Assembly: GCA_964512225.1 (NCBI GenBank)
Contig: CAZEKB010000021.1
Coordinates: 1 to 64,000 of the forward strand
Reading direction: 5' to 3'
Origin: CAZEKB01 sp964512225
GTDB taxonomy: Bacteria > Myxococcota_A > UBA796 > UBA9615
Length of the DNA stretch: 64,000 nt
In this document: one piece after another, positions 7,596-17,582 of the stretch
Layout: every line of letters starts with the position of its first letter
Numbering within the stretch: position 1 is the first letter of the stretch
Translations under genes and position numbers: made by a program
Notes under the pieces: generated by a model
What the model was told of the DNA's origin: nothing
Database searches by the model: none
The model's input: the letters and a program-made list of their open reading frames with translations, nothing else

Positions 7596-9128
7596 TCAGC
7601 GCGACTCGGACGCCGCCGCCCAGGCCGCTGCGCCGAGGGCGTCGTAGAGGTCCCCCGCCCAGTCCCGGAAAGCGAGCATCGAGGCCTTCGGATCGCGCTC
7701 CGCGAACAGGGCTCCGAGGCGGTCTCCCAAGCCCGCGGCCGGGGGCGTGTCCGCGCCCAGCAGGACGCGCGTGAACCCGGCCGGGTCCTCGGCCGCGCCG
7801 AACCGCTTCATGTCCATGAGGGACCGGGTCAGGAGCAGCCCGTGCGGCCCCTCCCAGGTCTCCATGATCACGGCGTCTCGCAGCAGCCGCGGCAGGGGGG
7901 AGAACCGCTCCTCGATGCCGTTGCCCGCGAGGATCATGATCGCGTCGTGCACCCGCTGCGTGGCCCGCCGGGTCCCGCAGGTCTTCGCGAGCATGATCAG
8001 GATCCGGGACCGGATCTGCTCCTCGCGGCTGCAGCCCTCGACGTTCGCGCGCTCCCAGGCGGCGAGGACCTCGAACACTGCGGCGAGGTGCGCGCGACGG
8101 TCCCGGCGGAGGTCGTCCAGCGTCGCCTCCACGAGCGGGTAGTCGCGGATCGGGCGGCCGAACGCGTGGCGGAAGTCGGCGTACGCGACCGCGATCCGCT
8201 CCGCCGCCCTCAGGGTCGCCGCACCCGAGAGCGCATTCCAGAACCGCGACGTGGTGAGGACGATCCTCACCATGTTCGACAGACCTGCCTGCAGGTCGCC
8301 GACCGGCCAGGCGCGGGCCTCGGTGAGGGTCATCTCGGCCGTCGGGAGCGATCGCGTGCCGAGCTTGTCCTTGAGCCGATCGAAGCGGAAGCCGTTGGGG
8401 ACCCCGTCGATCGTCCGCGGGACCATGAACAACGCGACGCCACGCGGCCCCTCCGGCGCGCCGTCCGGCCGCGCCGTCACGGCCCAGTACTGCGCCCACG
8501 CGTTGCTGCAGAACCACTTCTTGCCGGTGAGCAGGAAGCTGCCGTCCCCCTGCGGGACCGCTTGCACCGAGTTGGTGGCCGCGTCGGAGCCCCCCTGCAC
8601 CTCGGTCACGAACTGCGCCGCGTGCACGGGGCCGCCCGGGGCCTGGGTGCGGATGTGGGCGGCGGCGGCGGTCGCTTCGGGGCCACACTCGAGCTCGTCC
8701 ACGGCGCGCACGAACCCATCGGTGCAGGCGAGGGAGCAGACCACCCCGCCCTCGCCGCTCTGCATGTGGAGGTACGCCATCGCGTAGCGCACGAGCACGT
8801 CGGGCTCGAACGCCGTGCCCGCCCGCAGCGCCGCCGCGAGGTTGCGCTTCGTGGTCTGCGGCACGTGGATCCCCACGGGGTGGGGCTCGCCGTGGTCGTC
8901 GAAGGCGGTGAGGTAGGGCAGCTCCCCGGGGCGGTCGGTGGCGTTGGCCCCCGCCGCGCCCGCCGACGCGGCGTACACCCCGTACCGGGCGACCTTCGCG
9001 AGCGCGGAGTCGACCATCCCGTGACGACGGAGGACCGCCTGGAGCTCGGGATCGTCCGCCCACCAGTCGGCGCCCAGAGCGTCCAGATAGGGTCCGAAGG
9101 AGTAGCGGTCGGCGGCGGTCGTGGTCAT
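7596..9128 (-). CDS. acyl-CoA dehydrogenase
   Basis: A 510-residue FAD flavoenzyme of the acyl-CoA dehydrogenase family. Visible motifs are the FAD-binding segment GGVVCSLACTDGFVRA, the substrate/FAD loop FVTEVQGGSDAATN followed by LTGKKWFCSNAWAQYW, and the C-terminal TWEGPHGLLL near residue 425 carrying the catalytic Glu. It probably performs alpha,beta-dehydrogenation in fatty-acid or related acyl-CoA breakdown. At 510 residues it is longer than the classical 380-400, nearer to the AidB-like or long-chain branches. No electron-transfer flavoprotein genes are adjacent. Confidence 0.88.
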   Translation of the reverse strand: MTTTAADRYSFGPYLDALGADWWADDPELQAVLRRHGMVDSALAKVARYGVYAASAGAAGANATDRPGELPYLTAFDDHGEPHPVGIHVPQTTKRNLAAALRAGTAFEPDVLVRYAMAYLHMQSGEGGVVCSLACTDGFVRAVDELECGPEATAAAAHIRTQAPGGPVHAAQFVTEVQGGSDAATNSVQAVPQGDGSFLLTGKKWFCSNAWAQYWAVTARPDGAPEGPRGVALFMVPRTIDGVPNGFRFDRLKDKLGTRSLPTAEMTLTEARAWPVGDLQAGLSNMVRIVLTTSRFWNALSGAATLRAAERIAVAYADFRHAFGRPIRDYPLVEATLDDLRRDRRAHLAAVFEVLAAWERANVEGCSREEQIRSRILIMLAKTCGTRRATQRVHDAIMILAGNGIEERFSPLPRLLRDAVIMETWEGPHGLLLTRSLMDMKRFGAAEDPAGFTRVLLGADTPPAAGLGDRLGALFAERDPKASMLAFRDWAGDLYDALGAAAWAAASESR

Positions 9129-9342
9129 GGCGCGGGATGCTACCGCGCGGGCCCGCCGAGTTCCCGGGAACCCACCGGGCCGAAACGACGCCGGCCCGAC
9201 GCCCCCCGGAGGAGCGTCGGACCCGCGTCGTTTCAGCCGCCCGGGGACCCTGGTCCGGTCGAGGACCCACTCACGACCGGACCGCCGGAGGCTGCCCCCG
9301 ACCCCACGAACCGTCTCCCGGCGATCCGCGGGGCCGAAGCGC
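9129..9342. other. intergenic region, no gene seen
   Basis: These 214 bases hold the upstream region of the acyl-CoA dehydrogenase and the downstream region of the small secreted protein. I see no small gene, clear terminator or promoter consensus here. Confidence 0.5.
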
Positions 9343-9912
9343 TCACTTCACCGCGACGGCGGCCGAGCTGCCCCCCGTGGCCTCGCGGAGCTCGGCGCGC
9401 AGGGCGCGGTTTTCGTCCTGCAGGCGCTTCACGAAGTGCTGCAGGGCATCGACGGCGGCGCGCTCGCTGGGTCGGGAGAGGTCGCTCTGCACCTCCACGA
9501 CGATCATGCCGCCGACGTGCCCCGGGTCGCCGGACGCGTCGTGACCGGTGAGCGCCAGCGCGTAGTACTTGGCCTTGCCTTCGAACCACAGGTCGGCGGC
9601 CCGCCCGGTCGTCTCGTAGGTGTCCGCCCGCTTCCAGGTCGTGCCGTTCCAGGCGTACGTGCGGACGGTGTAGTAGTCGGCGCCCGCGGCGGCGCCCCAG
9701 CTCACGGCCATGGAGCTGCCGTTCGCCTTGCAGAAGCGGTCCGCGCGGGCGGTGTGGGAGAAGCCGTGCAACGCGGGGACGTCGGACGGCAGGGACGTGA
9801 CCTGCATGCAGTCGGCGCCGTAGACCTTGGAGGCCTCGGGGGCGTCGCCCGCCACGGCGGAGGAGGCGGCGAGGAGGGAGATGGCGGCGACGAGGAGGGC
9901 GGTGCGGGTCAT
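9343..9912 (-). CDS. secreted protein with C-terminal coiled coil, unknown
   Basis: A 189-residue protein. The ATG at 9912 is preceded by GGAG at a good distance and opens a standard Sec signal peptide with a likely cleavage after SAVA (about residue 21). The mature part starts GDAPEASKVYGADCMQV and has two cysteines, then a beta-rich region (DYYTVRTYAWNGTTWKR) and a short C-terminal coiled coil (QHFVKRLQDENRALRAELRE). I recognise no family. It is probably a periplasmic or secreted oligomer. It is monocistronic. Confidence 0.75.
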   Translation of the reverse strand: MTRTALLVAAISLLAASSAVAGDAPEASKVYGADCMQVTSLPSDVPALHGFSHTARADRFCKANGSSMAVSWGAAAGADYYTVRTYAWNGTTWKRADTYETTGRAADLWFEGKAKYYALALTGHDASGDPGHVGGMIVVEVQSDLSRPSERAAVDALQHFVKRLQDENRALRAELREATGGSSAAVAVK

Positions 9913-10010
9913 GGGGGTCTCCGGGGAGAGGGGAGTGGGTCGGGGCGGTCTGTGGGTCGCTCCCATGCATGTGCACCGGCCGTGCCGGCTCCCGCCGCGG
10001 CCCCGCCGAA

Positions 10011-10937
10011 CTACCGCATCGTCCCGAGATCACTGGCTGATCGCGTCGGCCGGCCCGTCCGCGCCGCGACGGCACCGACCCGACCGGCGCTCGCTCCCCG
10101 GGTGTCCGGACTGTCCGCGGACATCGGACGGACACGCCCGGCCGTCGGCCACGGGGTCCCGAGCCCCTCCACCAGCCCCAGCTCGGCGATCGACACGTAA
10201 CCCCCGTCGACCACGACGAGGTGATCCAGCAGCTGGATCCCGAGCGTGTCGCCCGCGTCGACGAGCCGGGCGGTGAGGGCCAGGTCTTCGCCGCTCGGGC
10301 TCGGGTCGCCGGACGGGTGGTTGTGCGCGACGACGACGCCCACCGCGCCCTCCCGCACGGCCGGACGGAAGACGTCCCGGGGCGTCACGAACACCGAGTT
10401 GCCGGAGCCCCGGGCCACCTGCGCCTCCCCGATCTTCCGCAGGCGGGAGTCGAGCAGGAGCACGATCATGAGCTCCTGCTCGGACTTGCCCAGGCGACCG
10501 CGGCAGCTCTCGTAGACGCGCCTCGGGTCGGCGACCACGGCCCCCCGGGGCAGCGGGCGCTCGCCGATCCGTCGGGCGAGCGCGACGAGAGCTCTGATCC
10601 GGCGCGCGCGGGCGGGACCCACGCCCGGGACCTCCATGAGCTCGCGCTCGCCCAGCCGCGGCAGCGCCCCGAGCGCGCCCGCGGCGACGAGGATCTCCCG
10701 GGCGATGCCCATGGCGGCGGGCCCGGGGGCTCCTCCGCGGGTGAGGAGGAAGGACAGCAGCTCGTGGTCGGCGAGGCCGTCGGGGCCGTACAGCTGCATG
10801 CGGGCGTCGGGGTCGAGGAACAAGGCGTGGGTCTCCGGTGCCCCGCGGGGTGCGGGGACGGGGACCGACGTCGCAGGGACCGTGCCGGCGCGGGAGCGGG
10901 GTGTGATCGACGGACGCGACCGCCTCGGGCCGGACAA
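10011..10937 (-). CDS. radC: RadC-family JAMM-domain protein
   Basis: About 308 residues. The N-terminal part has the RadC helix-hairpin-helix region (LPRLGERELMEVPGVGPARARR). The C-terminal part is the MPN/JAMM fold with HNHPSGDPSPSGEDL near residue 206, containing the two His and the Asp of a JAMM metal site. RadC was historically named for DNA repair, but its function remains unsettled. The start is uncertain: the frame opens with a TTG at 10937 without a clear ribosome binding site; an ATG at 10799 starts close to the family N-terminus but cuts part of it. The final 25 residues are encoded by palindromic GTCC/GGAC repeats and look like a repeat-derived extension. Confidence 0.85.
   Translation of the reverse strand: MSGPRRSRPSITPRSRAGTVPATSVPVPAPRGAPETHALFLDPDARMQLYGPDGLADHELLSFLLTRGGAPGPAAMGIAREILVAAGALGALPRLGERELMEVPGVGPARARRIRALVALARRIGERPLPRGAVVADPRRVYESCRGRLGKSEQELMIVLLLDSRLRKIGEAQVARGSGNSVFVTPRDVFRPAVREGAVGVVVAHNHPSGDPSPSGEDLALTARLVDAGDTLGIQLLDHLVVVDGGYVSIAELGLVEGLGTPWPTAGRVRPMSADSPDTRGASAGRVGAVAARTGRPTRSASDLGTMR
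10102..10135. repeat. nested GTCC/GGAC palindromes in the radC 3' end
   Basis: GTGTCCG (10102-10108) pairs with CGGACAC (10129-10135), and between them TGTCCGCGGACA (10112-10123) is a perfect 12-bp palindrome. The same TGTCC words recur upstream of radC (10940-10990). The element lies within the last codons of radC. Confidence 0.7.
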
Positions 10938-10939
10938 CC

Positions 10940-10967
10940 GTCCGGGAGTGTCCGTCCGGGAGTGTCC
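10940..10967. repeat. 14-bp tandem direct repeat upstream of radC
   Basis: The unit gtccgggagtgtcc occurs twice back to back (10940-10953 and 10954-10967). It is followed by two further TGTCC/GTCCGG words up to about 10990. It occupies the region just upstream of the radC start, so it could be an operator array, or the edge of a dispersed repeat that also contributed the palindromes at the other end of radC. Confidence 0.7.
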
Positions 10968-11009
10968 AGGGGTGTCCGGGACCGTCCGGTCTCCGGGGGG
11001 GGCCCGCCG

Positions 11010-11462
11010 TCAGCCCCTACTCGCGCCCCCGAGGTCGTCCACCAACCGGCGGAGCTCGCGACGGCCGAGGTTCTCGCCCACCACCGCGCGCTCGCCCGGC
11101 CCGACGTACCGATACCGCGCGAAGTCGACCCCGTCGGGGGTGACCTCGACCTCGTAGTACTCGCGGTCCCGGACCTGCTCCCGGGCCGTGCGGAGGATGC
11201 CCCGACCGGGCCCCACCTCGAACGCTTCGAGGCGCTCGGGCAGGTAGTCGACCCGACGCTCGACGGCCTCGACGACCGCCTCGATGTCGCCCCTCCCGCC
11301 TTCCACCCGCAGGCGTCGGACCTCGGCCCCGTAGGGCCCCACGCCCGCCACCTCGACGATCGCCTTGAGCCCCTCGGCCTCGGCCTCGACGGTCCCGCCC
11401 TCCGCGCCCACCAGGGCGCTCTCGAGCTCCTCGCCGAGCGTCGCCGCGCCGGGGGTGGTCAT
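11010..11462 (-). CDS. unknown protein coupled to spoVR
   Basis: A 150-residue cytosolic protein with no signal or membrane segment. The ATG (11462-11460) overlaps the spoVR stop codon by four bases, so translation is probably coupled, and it is the last gene of the prkA-DUF444-spoVR operon. The sequence is acidic with regular beta strands (LKAIVEVAGVGPYGAEVRRL, YYEVEVTPDGVDFARYRYV) and two charged helices. I do not recognise a family. Its conserved-looking position suggests that it works with the PrkA/SpoVR system, but that is inference from synteny alone. Confidence 0.75.
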   Translation of the reverse strand: MTTPGAATLGEELESALVGAEGGTVEAEAEGLKAIVEVAGVGPYGAEVRRLRVEGGRGDIEAVVEAVERRVDYLPERLEAFEVGPGRGILRTAREQVRDREYYEVEVTPDGVDFARYRYVGPGERAVVGENLGRRELRRLVDDLGGASRG

Positions 11463-13024
11463 GCGCTCTCCTCCGTCACCTGCTTGCGCGTGCACTCGTT
11501 GCCGTCGTGGCGGATGTTCATCCGCTTGTCGTTGAGCTTGGTCTGCAGGATGACCGGTCGACGCCACAGCCGCACGAGGTTCGACAGCGTCGTCTCCGCC
11601 CAGGCAGCGTCGAGGTCGGCGCCGGTGTGCCGGTGCACGAGCAGCAGCTCGCCGCGGTTGTCCGCGTTGGCGTCCACCACCTCGATGATCGGCTGCCCGA
11701 AGTTCGTGAGCTGATCGAGCAGCTTCGCCTTCACGTCGGAGAACTGGCGGCTCTCCACCAGGTGCTGCTTGCTCTTCTTGTCGTACCCGTAGGTGAAGAA
11801 GCCGTGCTCGCGGCAGAAGTCCTCGGTCAGGAACGCGTCCACGAACTGCAGATCGTTGTAGATGCGCCGGACCTGGAAGATCTTCTCCATCCCGCCGCGC
11901 TCGTCCCGGAACCACTCCTTGCGCTCGCGCAACCCCTCGCAGCGCTCCCAGTCCGTCCCGTGGCGGCCCGTGTCCCAGCGGTACTCGATGTCCCGGAACA
12001 GCTCGAGGCCGAGCTTGTACGGGTTGAGGCGGTAGGGCGACATCGCGACGGTGCCGCTGTGGTGATCCGCGTAGTCGACGATCTCCCCGGTCGTCGCCAG
12101 CTTCTCCGTCATCAGGCGCGTGTGCCAGAAGGTCGCCCAACCCTCGTTCATGATCTTCGTCTGGCCCTGGGGCGCGAAGTACAGGGCCTCCTCGCGGATG
12201 ATCGACAGGATCTCCGCCTCCCAGGGCGACAGCGGGCCGTGCTCCAGGATGAAGCCGAGCACGTCGCGCTCGGGGTGCTCGGGCACCGTCCTCGGCGCGC
12301 GGCTCCGCTCCAGGGCCTCCTCCTGGCGCTTCACCACCTCCGAAGGCGGGTTCACGTAGATCTCCATGTAGCTGCGGTCGACGGGGACCTTGAACAGGTC
12401 CGCGTCGGGCAGCTCGGGGGCCTCACCGTCCTCGGCCGCCTGGCGCAGGCTCGCCGTGATCGGGTCCTCGTGCTCCGACTGCCGACGGATCGCCACGGAG
12501 TGCGGGTCGATCAGGTTCTCGACCGACAGGCAGCAGTCGATGAACTCCTCGACTCGCTGCACACCGAACCGATCCGCGATTCGACGTACGCGAACCGCGT
12601 GGTTTGCCATCTCGTCGACCATCTTGCGATTCGTGTGCGCGAACCAGAGGTTGTTCTTGAAGAAGTCGCAGTGGCCGTACACATGGGCCATCACGAGCTT
12701 CTGATCCATGTCCGAATTGCAGTCCATGAGGTACGCGTAACAAGGGTCGGTGTTGATGACCATCTCGTAGATCTTCGACAACCCGTACGTGTAGCTCTTG
12801 TGCAGCTGCTCGAACTCCATTCCGAAGCGCCAGTGCGGATAGCGCGTGGGGAACCCGCCGTAGGCGGCGAGCATCGACATCTCCTCGGAGGAGACCATCT
12901 CGAACACCACCGGGAACGTATCCAGCCCCGCGTCCGCGGCGACCCGGGCCACGTCCCGCTGCACCTCCTGCAGGTGCTCGGGCAGGCCGTGACGGAACCG
13001 GATGTCGAAGAGGTCCTGGGACAT
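11459..13024 (-). CDS. spoVR: SpoVR-family protein
   Basis: A 521-residue SpoVR/YcgB-type protein. The family signature spans most of the chain: FPVVFEMVSSEEMSMLAAYG, PHWRFGMEFEQL, YEMVINTDPCYAYLM, VMAHVYGHCDFFKNN and, further on, IMNEGWATFWH. The His, Glu and Cys residues in these motifs resemble a metal-site arrangement, but no activity is established. In Bacillus it is required for normal spore cortex formation; in enterobacteria ycgB responds to starvation. The start ATG shares one base with the DUF444 stop codon. The four-gene run argues for a common function. Confidence 0.93.
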   Translation of the reverse strand: MSQDLFDIRFRHGLPEHLQEVQRDVARVAADAGLDTFPVVFEMVSSEEMSMLAAYGGFPTRYPHWRFGMEFEQLHKSYTYGLSKIYEMVINTDPCYAYLMDCNSDMDQKLVMAHVYGHCDFFKNNLWFAHTNRKMVDEMANHAVRVRRIADRFGVQRVEEFIDCCLSVENLIDPHSVAIRRQSEHEDPITASLRQAAEDGEAPELPDADLFKVPVDRSYMEIYVNPPSEVVKRQEEALERSRAPRTVPEHPERDVLGFILEHGPLSPWEAEILSIIREEALYFAPQGQTKIMNEGWATFWHTRLMTEKLATTGEIVDYADHHSGTVAMSPYRLNPYKLGLELFRDIEYRWDTGRHGTDWERCEGLRERKEWFRDERGGMEKIFQVRRIYNDLQFVDAFLTEDFCREHGFFTYGYDKKSKQHLVESRQFSDVKAKLLDQLTNFGQPIIEVVDANADNRGELLLVHRHTGADLDAAWAETTLSNLVRLWRRPVILQTKLNDKRMNIRHDGNECTRKQVTEESA

Positions 13025-14124
13025 CACATGCCCTTGCCCAGGAAGGTCTTGATCGACGCCTGGATGGCGTCCTTGTCGGCGATCTTGGAGGTGATCACGC
13101 GGTCGTCTTCGCCGAACTGCTTGGTGAGGTCCCCCAGGAACTGCCCCGACCCGTACTCCGACTCGACCTGCCCGTAGCAGAAGACGTTCGACGCGGGCAG
13201 GAGGTCCTCCTCGAGCATCGTCATGCACTCGCGCGTGTCGCTGCCGGACCAGTTGTCGCCGTCGCTGAACTGGAAGGGGTAGATGTTCCACTCTTCGGTG
13301 GGGTAGTCCTCCTGGATGATCTTCCGGCACAGCTTGTAGGCCGTGCTGATCAGCGTCCCGCCGCTCTCGCGCGTGTGGAAGAAGGTGTCCCGGTCGACCT
13401 CCTTGGCGGCCGCGTCGTGGATGATGAAGCGGGTCTCGAGGCCGTCGTACTGCGACCGGAGCCACGTATCGATCCAGAACGCCTCGATGCGGACGATCTC
13501 CTTCTGGGCCGCCCCCATCGATCCGGACACGTCCATCATGTAGAGGATCACGGCGTTGCGTTCGGGCTTGGCGTCTTCCTTCCACGAGCGGTATCGCGCG
13601 TCGTGCCGGATCGGCACGACCGACGGCTTGGCGGGGTCGTAGGACCCGGCCGCGATCTCCCGCCGCAGCGCCTGCTTGTAGGTCCGCTTGAAGTGCCGGA
13701 GCGCGTCGGGCCCCACCGCCGAGATGCGCGTGTACTTGTCCTTCTTGGCGAGGATCTGCTTGTGGCCCTTGGGCTCGATCTTGGGCAGCTCGAGCTCCTC
13801 GCCCATGATCTCGGCGAGCTCCTCGAGCGTGACGTCGACCTCGAGCACGTGCTTGCCGGGCGCGTTGCCCGCCTTGCCGGTGCGGTCGCCGTCGCCGTCG
13901 ACGGGCTGGCCCTCTTCGCCCTCGCCCGCGCCCACGCCGCCCTCTTCGTTGTCGCCGAACCGGAACCGCGGGAGCTGGATCTGGGGGAGCGGGATCGAGA
14001 CGAGGTCCTTGCCCTTGCGACCGATCAGCTCGCCGCTGGACATGAACTTCTTGAGGTCCTTGCGGACCCGGCCGCGGACGATCTCCTTGAACCGCCCGAC
14101 GTCGCCCTCGATCTTCAAGCTCAT
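13024..14124 (-). CDS. yeaH: DUF444 / YeaH-family vWA protein
   Basis: A 366-residue DUF444 protein. The N-terminus is the family's basic helix (FKEIVRGRVRKDLKKFMSSG) with the IPLPQIQLPRFRFGDNEEGG segment. The C-terminal half is a von Willebrand A-type domain with the metal-ion motif DVSGSMG near residues 198-204. A Gly/Asp-rich acidic linker (about residues 60-90) separates them. DUF444 proteins are genetic partners of the PrkA kinase. The ATG at 14124 has GAGGAG upstream. It sits 18 bp behind prkA and overlaps spoVR by one base. Confidence 0.92.
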   Translation of the reverse strand: MSLKIEGDVGRFKEIVRGRVRKDLKKFMSSGELIGRKGKDLVSIPLPQIQLPRFRFGDNEEGGVGAGEGEEGQPVDGDGDRTGKAGNAPGKHVLEVDVTLEELAEIMGEELELPKIEPKGHKQILAKKDKYTRISAVGPDALRHFKRTYKQALRREIAAGSYDPAKPSVVPIRHDARYRSWKEDAKPERNAVILYMMDVSGSMGAAQKEIVRIEAFWIDTWLRSQYDGLETRFIIHDAAAKEVDRDTFFHTRESGGTLISTAYKLCRKIIQEDYPTEEWNIYPFQFSDGDNWSGSDTRECMTMLEEDLLPASNVFCYGQVESEYGSGQFLGDLTKQFGEDDRVITSKIADKDAIQASIKTFLGKGM

Positions 14125-14142
14125 GTCACTCCTCTCGACGAA

Positions 14143-16155
<2,013 letters not shown>

Positions 16156-16403
16156 CGCCTACTCCTTTCGCCGACCCGAGTCCACACGGGGACGGCGCGC
16201 TGATGCCGTAGGTCGAGAGCGATGCTTTCGGTCAGCCTGAAACGGATGGACAAGCCTGCGTCGGCGAACGACCTCGAACCGACTGGCAAAGAACCTGGCC
16301 TCTTCCAAGGTAAGACCGGATCGACAAAAGCGAAAGGGGCAGAACGTTGCCTCGACGATTCCGTCGGGCTCGGGGTCCGCGTGATCCGCGGCGATGAGAG
16401 GGG
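16156..16403. other. prkA upstream region
   Basis: This 248-bp gap is clearly less GC-rich than its surroundings and contains the leader of the prkA operon, including its strong ribosome binding site (16162-16168 on the minus strand). No open frame in it has protein-like composition. A sigma-54-type GG-N10-GC element was searched for and not found with correct spacing. The promoter is expected here but cannot be pinpointed. Confidence 0.5.
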
Positions 16404-17582
16404 TCAGCGTCGGCGGGTTCGGAGCGCGAAACCGACGAGCACGAGCAGCGCCGGGGAGGACGGCCACGCCGCCGCCGCCGCCGAGCAACCCAAGTCGGGC
16501 GCGACGCCGACGCAGTCCTCGTCGGCTTCGATCTCGTCCACCGCGACGGGATCCAGCTCGAGGCCGGCGCGCCACGTTCCGTGCACGCGGTCGAACTCGA
16601 CGAAGAAGCAGTCTCCGTACTCCGACGGGCACTGGACGCACGCCAGGCCGTACGAACCCAGGAGGTCGCAGGCCGCTTCGTCGCCGTCGAGGGCGGCGTC
16701 CACCGACTCCATGCGCAGGAAGCCCGAGAAGCCGACGTGCTCCATCGAGTCCCCGGCGGGGGAGAAGTCGCCGTCGATCCAGGCGGCCTCGAAGTCGAAG
16801 GGGTCCGCGCCGATGGTGACGGTCATGTCGGCGGGCGCTGTGCGGAAGTACGAGCCGGTGCGCACCACGTCCGTGTCCGGGTCGCCGAACCGGCCCGCGG
16901 CCGCGCACGTGTTCTGGCTCTCCATCCCCTCCTCGGCGACGCCGAAGTCGAAGTAGAGCCGAGCCTCCTCGCCGCCCGCCTCGCCGATCTGGTTCACCTG
17001 CCACATCCACGCGGCGGGGGGCTGGGCGTCGAGCATGACCTCGAGCAGCGGGTCCAGCGCTCCCCAGCGGGCCTCGGAGAAGTCGAGCTGGTAGGCGCGC
17101 CCGTCGAGGAGCTCCGGCCGCTCGGGGGGCAGACCGATCTCCGACGTGCTGAACTCGAAGCTCAGCTGCGTCTCGCCGAGCTCGATCTCGACCTCGTAGG
17201 CCGACTGGGGCCGGAGCGGCACCACGGGGCGCAGCGTCCCCGCGTCCCAGTCGTCCGACCACTCGACCGTGGTGGGGACGATCGTGCCCTCGGCGTTGTA
17301 CAGGGTGAGGCCGCCGCCCCGGGCGCTCATGTCGAAGCGGACGGTGATGGGGTCGCGGTAGTTGTGGGTCGAGGAGCCCGGCTCGGGATCCAGATCGAGG
17401 ACCAGCGGGCCCTCGGGGGGCTCGGCGTCGTCGTCGTCGTCCGCGCCGGTGCCGCCGCCGTCGTCGTCGTCCCACAGGGCCTCGTCGTTGTACTCGGGGG
17501 CCGCGCCGCCGGCCCCTCGGGTGGCGTACGAAGCGCACCCGGCGACGAGGAGGATCAGGGCGAGGGGGAGCAGACGGGTCAT
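16404..17582 (-). CDS. lipoprotein with Ig-like domain and MYXO-CTERM-like tail
   Basis: A 392-residue protein. The signal peptide ends in VAGC (Cys16), and two acidic runs follow (WDDDDGG, ADDDDDAE). Residues about 55-140 resemble an SbsA-type bacterial Ig-like domain (PEPGSS, DPITVRFDMS, ALRPQSAYEVEIE-like strands). The C-terminus reads LGCSAAAAAWPSS, then a hydrophobic helix, then RTRRR, the layout of MYXO-CTERM surface-sorting tails. The protein thus appears to have both an N-terminal lipid anchor and a C-terminal sorting signal, which is unusual. Its ATG overlaps the stop codon of the PEP-synthase-like gene by four bases. Confidence 0.8.
   Translation of the reverse strand: MTRLLPLALILLVAGCASYATRGAGGAAPEYNDEALWDDDDGGGTGADDDDDAEPPEGPLVLDLDPEPGSSTHNYRDPITVRFDMSARGGGLTLYNAEGTIVPTTVEWSDDWDAGTLRPVVPLRPQSAYEVEIELGETQLSFEFSTSEIGLPPERPELLDGRAYQLDFSEARWGALDPLLEVMLDAQPPAAWMWQVNQIGEAGGEEARLYFDFGVAEEGMESQNTCAAAGRFGDPDTDVVRTGSYFRTAPADMTVTIGADPFDFEAAWIDGDFSPAGDSMEHVGFSGFLRMESVDAALDGDEAACDLLGSYGLACVQCPSEYGDCFFVEFDRVHGTWRAGLELDPVAVDEIEADEDCVGVAPDLGCSAAAAAWPSSPALLVLVGFALRTRRR

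Noticed and set aside
16250..16290. tRNA-like T-loop sequence (GGTTCGAG on the minus strand)
   Set aside because: No matching acceptor, D or anticodon stems could be folded around it.
16156..16403. Sigma-54-type promoter upstream of prkA
   Set aside because: Candidate GG and GC elements have 11 bases between them rather than 10, and no upstream activator sites are evident.
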